From the NCBI GenBank assembly GCA_032622095.1, contig CP136063.1, forward strand, positions 267,771,426 to 267,835,425: 64,000 bases of DNA, in the 5' to 3' direction. Below, piece by piece: positions 59,279 through 64,000 of this stretch. The translations under genes were made by a program, and so were the position numbers. Numbering within the stretch: the first letter of the stretch is position 1; each line of letters opens with the position of its first letter. The stretch is from Siphonodentalium dalli (taxonomy: Eukaryota; Mollusca; Scaphopoda; Gadilida; Siphonodentaliidae). The notes beneath the pieces are model-generated. The model was not told the DNA's origin. It was given only the letters and a program-made list of their open reading frames with translations, and made no database searches.

Positions 59279-59558
59279 ATTGAAGCCATCGTCCCATTCA
59301 AGCCTTGAAATAGCGTGTCTGTCATTTGCAGAATGAGGTCCCCAGAGGGTGAATTTAGTGACGCTGCCCCGCATAGCGGGCTAGCATCACCAAATTCACC
59401 CTCTGGAACCTCATTCTGCTGAAGTGTAAGCAGAATGAGGTCCCCAGAGGGTGAATTTGGTGATGCTAGCCCGCTATGCGGGGTAGCATCACTAAATTAA
59501 CCCTCTGGGGACCTCATTCTGCAAATGACAGACAACCCATTGAAGCCATCGTCCCATT
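59279..59558. mobile_element. Double-palindrome element with 20-bp direct repeats
   Basis: ATTGAAGCCATCGTCCCATT occurs exactly at 59279-59298 and 59539-59558. Between them (240 bp) are two consecutive ~90-bp palindromes built from GCAGAATGAGGTCCCCAGAG..GGTGAATTT and complements, separated by GAAGTGTAA, with outer TGTCTGTCATTTGCAGAATG arms. Same family as 33159-33304. Confidence 0.92.
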
Positions 59559-59631
59559 CCGAGTTAAAGTACTAGTAGTTTTATTCATAGTTTGAGTCGG
59601 TTACTGCTACCCATGGTTACTTTGATTGGCC

Positions 59632-59949
59632 TTACTGTTGCGCCTTCCTCTTTGGGTCTTGGGGCCTAGTCTGAACAAATTCTTGATAATTAGTTTTCCA
59701 CATTTCTGGTACTAGCTCTTCGTAAATACGTTGTAATTCGGTGTTATCATACTGTTTCTTCTCCTCTGGATCTTTGTTGTCACTTTCTGGCACGCTAACA
59801 ATGCATAGATTGTGATCTCGCTTTTTGCGCTCCCCCTTTTCTCTTTCCCTTGCTTGGATCTCTTCAAGGATATCTTTTTTCATTTCTGCTTTGATGTCAG
59901 CTGTAGCTGCCTCCACCTTTCCCCCAGTGCTACTCTCTACTTGTTTCAC
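59632..59949 (-). pseudogene. LINE ORF1 fragment
   Basis: 105 codons, Lys/Glu-rich and likely coiled coil (EMKKDILEEIQAREREKGER), then KRDHNLCIVSVPESDNKDPE and LVPEMWKTNY. The pattern of a charged helix followed by a hydrophobic N.CI..VPES strand is typical of LINE ORF1 proteins with an RRM-like domain. The start may lie further upstream; the end is truncated. Confidence 0.7.
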
Positions 59950-60470
59950 AATAACATTGCAAAAACCATTTCATAAATATGTTAACCAACCAATCAATTC
60001 AATGTTTATTAAGATTTTACTTTGCGTCGCTTATAATCATGACAATTCTCCCGGGTAATCAATACAATGTTTTTTTATTATTAAACGAACATGGCTCACT
60101 TGAACCTCTCAATTGACCATAACATGTGGAATTTGGCTCATTTGTGAAACTGATGCTCGAAAAGAAAATGGACATGAAATTGGAAGGACATTTGAATTTT
60201 TGTATATACATTCCTGATAATCCATCAAATTTATGATTTTACTAACTTTTTCAAACAATTTTCTCAAAATTCACTAATTTCACATTATTTTTGTTGACTT
60301 TTAGTATGTTGTTTATAAAAGGGTTATGTACTTATTCCTGCAAAACAATCTGTTGTAATTAGTTCCGCGGTTGGAATTTTGCTCAGAAGTGCACAGACTA
60401 ATTCGGTCCACTTAATTTGGAAAGAGGAACAAGATTGTTAGCAATGTTTCCACACTGAAGTGAAGTTTAC
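59950..60470. other. Intergenic, nothing recognised
   Basis: AT-rich; no tandem or inverted structure noticed. Confidence 0.45.
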
Positions 60471-60477
60471 AAGTAAA

Positions 60478-60528
60478 CGCTCTTTATTTTTACCATTTAT
60501 GGAAAAGAGGATCAACTGACGCTCTTTA
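60478..60528 (-). other. Paired TAAAGAGCGT boxes, 41-bp spacing (locus C)
   Basis: ACGCTCTTTA (complement of the box) at 60478-60487 and 60519-60528, start-to-start 41 bp, opposite strand to loci A and B. Confidence 0.7.
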
Positions 60529-60604
60529 TTGTTCCCGCGAGAGAAAATTTATGTCTTTTGTATTATACTTGGATAAGCCTTTATGTGGCACTAGGTCTGT
60601 TTAG

Positions 60605-61490
60605 TTTATGAGGGAGGTAAAGTGGTAAAATTTGAATGGAGAATTCAGTGTTAATTTTTTGGAAAAGATTACTCAAGATTACTCAAGATTACTCAATACT
60701 CACAAGGCGCAGAAGACTGTCTTGTTGGAATGTGTGAACATATGTTTAGTGACAACTCCAAGTGGATTTTTTATTTTATTTTGTTGTGACATTTGAGTTT
60801 TGATGGAAATATTTGCAATCAATTATATACTGTTGACAGGGACGTAGCTAGAGGGTCTTCGTTGAGGGGGTGTCCACCTTGGCATTTCCAACTGCACCCC
60901 GCCTCCTTGGACCAGTTTAAAATTTCAAGTTCGTTTAATACCAATTGCACACCCTTGGGTTGAAATTTCTGGTATCTCACCTAGCATCTAGACTGGCACT
61001 ATCTTCAAGTGTTGGCAAATGTCCGACCTGACACCCCCTACGGTTGGAAAATTTCCAACTAATTGCCATTTCAGTCCAAGATTTTGACCAAAAGCAGGAA
61101 AATGTATAAAAACAAATTCCCCACTAACAATTCGTTGCAAAATCAAACTACGAGAACACTTTCAACCTATTGTTGATGTGAAATTTCCAACTACTGTTGT
61201 GTCAAGTACGAAATTTCCAACTATTGAATATTTTGACCAAAGTTGGGGGCTGAGACCCCCCTCAACCCCATGTCGCCACGTCCCTTACTGTTGACCTACT
61301 TCATAATAATATCCAAACTCCGTCGAAAATAAAAATTCTGCTCTACTTTTTCACTAGATAAGCATTCAACCCTTCCAATAGGCTATGATATGGTCACCTA
61401 CGCTTTGTGACGTTTTATTAAAATTTCCCCGAAAATTAACACGTAATTCCCCATCCAATTGTAACCACTTTACCTCCATATTAAAATATA
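60605..61490. mobile_element. Foldback element, CTTTACCTCC family, copy 2
   Basis: Left arm GGGAGGTAAAGTGGTAAAAT..TTGAATGGAGAATTCAGTGT (from ~60611) and right arm complement (GAAAATTAACACGTAATTCC..CACTTTACCTCC, to ~61483) are ~800 bp apart. The interior includes three ACTCAAGATT units (60670) and a diverged copy of the TTTCCAACT repeat (61030-61260). Confidence 0.65.
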
Positions 61491-61620
61491 TATCTACCCC
61501 CATGTCCACTCTTCTATCATATACAGTCCACCAGACAAAGCAACCTCTTTATACTATACCGATAAACTCAATAGTATAAATGCGAGGCGAAAGGTTACAA
61601 GAACGAGGGCCAGTTAACTG

Positions 61621-62020
61621 TTAACCCTTTACCCAACAAACCGGCCAAAACCGGCCAAATAAAGCTTCAACAGCCTAAAATATCTTCGGTCTGTCTCAAT
61701 AGAACCATACAAATATGGATATCATTGGAACCGGCTCCTTGACCACATTGTGATAGTTACAGTTATGCCCTGTGCCAATGCATTCTCTTATATATGCGAG
61801 TCGACCATAGGTCGCCTCGCATATATAAGAGAATGCATTGGCCTAAAAAAAAACTTTTTTTAACACTTTTTACCATTTTTTCTTACATTCTTTAACAATT
61901 TTATAATTTTTAATGTGTTAAGCCAATGCATTCTCTTATATATGCGAGGCGACCTATGGTCGACTCGCATATATAAGAGAATGCATTGGCACAGGGCCGT
62001 TCTGTTGGGTAAAGGGTTAA
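61621..62020 (-). mobile_element. Double-hairpin piggyBac-like MITE, copy 4
   Basis: TTAA at 61621-61624 and 62017-62020, termini CCCTTTACCCAACA / TGTTGGGTAAAGGG, hairpins 61774-61842 and 61922-61990. Same orientation as copy 1; nearly identical in the subterminal arm to copies 2 and 3 after inversion. Confidence 0.9.
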
Positions 62021-62229
62021 TCTCCAACAGTTGGTGAGTATCGTTGCTACGTGTATATCGGTCATAACATTATGCATCATAGATGTTTGCCGAATAAGAT
62101 GCACACATACTCGCAAAAAAAAAAATTGTATTCAGATGCGATATGCGGATTTTCTCTATTGAACCTAATTGTCAACATATCCCTGGAACCGGACTTAAAT
62201 GTAACAAAATCGAGCATAATTTCAGAGGT
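62021..62229. other. Spacer, nothing recognised
   Basis: No repeats or exons. The 107-codon frame at 62051-62374 runs on into the following inverted repeat and is not credible. Confidence 0.45.
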
Positions 62230-62560
62230 TAAATGGGGACTGTACACTAAATCCGGCCATTTGTGGGACCATCTACTATTATTAGAATATATGCAACAAA
62301 TGAATGAATTTGAGCCACGGATGAGTGCAAAATGCAATCATTTAATTTATGAACGATGTACAACAACATGGTAATTATAATGAAAATTACTATATGGCTC
62401 GATTCATTAACTCAATTTCCTTATAATTACCATTTGTTTACATCGTCCGTAGAGCACACGAGTGTATTCGTCCATGGCTAAAATTCATTTGTTGCATATA
62501 TTCTGTTACGTATAATAGAAGATGGTCCAACAAATGGCCGGATTTAGTGTACACTTCTGT
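62230..62560. mobile_element. Long inverted repeat, ~150-bp arms
   Basis: The left arm from GTACACTAAATCCGGCCATT (62237) through ATATATGCAACAAATGAATG and GAGCCACGGATGAG pairs with the right arm ending ACAAATGGCCGGATTTAGTG (~62553). Loop near 62385-62415. Arms have scattered mismatches and small indels, so it is older than the perfect palindromes elsewhere. Confidence 0.8.
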
Positions 62561-63640
62561 AAGTTGTCAACCCGCCAAGGGAATCGCCAACACATACATA
62601 CAAAAAGGAGACAGGAGTCACTGTAACCCACCCTTAAATATGCTCTGTCCGAGTTAAGAGCATAAAACCCGACATCTTTACCATTTTACCAAACAAATCA
62701 GATCAGACCCATGAGCCCATTAATACGAAGTTATGGCCATATGTCGACATTCAAAAGAGTTAAGTTTTAACATGTTTAGAATTTTTATCAACATATATAT
62801 TTCAAGGATCGCCGATTATAAAAGCATCCATGCAACGGTCGCACAAAAGCGGCAGACGATAAAGAGCGTTTTCAGTTATGAGATTTTGGATGATTTTGTG
62901 GATTTTCACGATGACTGTGTAATACGAATGATAGTGATTGCATGTATTTTAAATTTTGTTACGCCTTGTATGCGAAAAATTGGCTTTCGAAGTTCTGAAT
63001 TAATTGGCATAAAATCGGACGGGTCATTTTAAGTGTATAAATGATGGGTATGTTGTCCATATACATCATTGGCGAAACTACTTACACTGAGAAACAATAT
63101 TCGCTTTGAGAACTTTATAACCCGGTGTAGTGTTTCGCATCACTTTGGGTTTATCTGATACATAATACATCGACCACATAAAAAATAAGCAAATTATTTT
63201 ATACTTACAATAATAAACCGAAGGCTTCGAATTTTGTCCAATAAAAATATTAACATAAATCAACCCGCTTAACATCGCACGCGGGTACAGTGTAAATATT
63301 TCTCCGGACAAAGAAGAATTGTGTACCCGAAGAGCGAAAACATTCTAAACAAAATCCGCATACGATTATAGAGAATAATACAGCTCTATTCATACATTAG
63401 ATAGTCATTGGATACCATTATACATCATACTGTGTGAAGTGAATATAGAGGGATGGACATTCTTCGGCTTTCTTAGTCTGTGTCCATACACACAATTCCC
63501 GGTCCCTCGGTACAAGCATTTTACATGGTGTCAGGAATCGTGTAAAATATGCACCTCTTTCTGAAAGAAACAATGATGCCCATTGTGGATGGAGCTGCGC
63601 GGCACAGCAATTGTAGGACCAAAGAATGTTGACACTTCAT
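62561..63640. other. Intergenic with a single TAAAGAGCGT box
   Basis: TAAAGAGCGT at 62860-62869, with a degenerate partner TAAAAGCATC 41 bp upstream (62819), resembles the paired loci. No exon recognised; frames at 62733-63032 and 63078-63311 have no identifiable domain. Confidence 0.5.
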
Positions 63641-63659
63641 ACATAAACAGGACCGCAGT

Positions 63660-63945
63660 GAAACACGTTTTACAGAGCGCGAATCTGATATGTCGTGCAA
63701 ATGAAAAATAGATTAAATAGTGCCAATATGGACTTATTTCGTATTGAAATAAGCACTATACGGGTTTATTTTGTACGCCGTGTGTTATGCCCATACAGAG
63801 CGTATTTCTCCTTCAAATATACGCTTTATAATGGCATAAAACGCGACATCCAAAATAAGCCCGTATTGTGCTTAATATCACGAGAACATTCCGACTTACA
63901 TGATTCAGGCTCTTTATAATGTGTTTTCACCGTGGCCCGCGCCAT
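63660..63945 (-). mobile_element. Dispersed inverted-repeat element, copy 2
   Basis: Reverse-orientation homologue of 18624-18905: TTATTTCGTATTGAAATAAGCA, CATACAGAGCGTAT, AATAAGCCCGTATTGTGCTTA, then TGTTTTCACCGTGGCCCGCG. Confidence 0.7.
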
Positions 63946-64000
63946 AACTGGTATACGCTCAATAGACATTGAAACCTTTACACGATACCCGCGTGCGATG

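Larger units (their letters stand above)
53330..59949 (-). mobile_element. Degraded minus-strand LINE expanded by a minisatellite
   Basis: Read from right to left: ORF1 fragment (59949-59632), endonuclease N-part (~58545-58310), endonuclease C-part (57965-57742), pre-RT linker (~57250-57014), a 3.3-kb minisatellite (57013-53741), then RT (53745-53330). Two copies of another ~350-bp repeat split it (57330-57690 and 57980-58310). GDFN and VYIDFRKAFDAVPH mark it as an APE-type, jockey/CR1-like LINE distinct from the one at 20-26 kb. Confidence 0.8.

Noticed and set aside
62051-62374. 107-codon frame near the right end
   Set aside because: Runs into the arm of a long inverted repeat and is not conserved in the other arm.

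Overview
This window is eukaryotic (metazoan) genomic DNA and almost entirely repetitive. The one convincing host gene is a two-exon neuronal-calcium-sensor (NCS) EF-hand gene on the minus strand (31308-34984). The rest is satellite DNA, three degraded non-LTR retrotransposons (LINEs) and many foldback elements and MITEs. Low GC, a split metazoan EF-hand gene, APE-type LINEs and a roughly 176-bp repeat containing GGCCATAACT (40850-41180) fit a marine invertebrate, most likely a mollusc and perhaps a bivalve. That assignment is inference; no species is claimed.

Layout. 1-13585 is the right end of a 23-bp satellite array that runs off the left edge. It ends in a 59-bp composite repeat, followed by a 70/71-bp satellite (13765-14360). 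14590-19500 is AT-rich, with short tandem and inverted repeats and one or two candidate exons of unknown function (18943-19200, weaker 19249-19494). 19640-26655 is a broken plus-strand LINE: overlapping ORF1 and ORF2, two frameshifts, and a reverse transcriptase (RT) core replaced by 1.9 kb of G-rich foldback sequence. A ~250-bp inverted repeat flanks the whole unit. 26960-31300 holds minisatellites and MITEs. The NCS gene follows, its 3.07-kb intron carrying four separate foldback elements. 35-50 kb is intergenic: a 350-bp GA tract, many palindromic elements and nested MITEs. 51280-52420 is a plus-strand LINE remnant. 53330-59950 is a minus-strand LINE whose ORF2 linker has expanded into a 3.3-kb, 36-bp (12-codon) minisatellite. 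58.5-64 kb holds more foldback elements.

The most interesting signals are: (1) a TTAA-flanked MITE family carrying two ~69-bp hairpins, with the same hairpin pair reused around a different core; (2) the 36-bp minisatellite born inside a LINE reading frame; (3) an exact 10-mer, TAAAGAGCGT, occurring in pairs 41-42 bp apart at three loci, with a weaker fourth; (4) long foldbacks packed into the NCS intron, one ending about 25 bp from a splice donor; (5) a double-palindrome element flanked by an exact 20-bp direct repeat. No tRNA, rRNA or CRISPR was recognised. Every long open frame in 1-13.6 kb is an artefact of the satellite.
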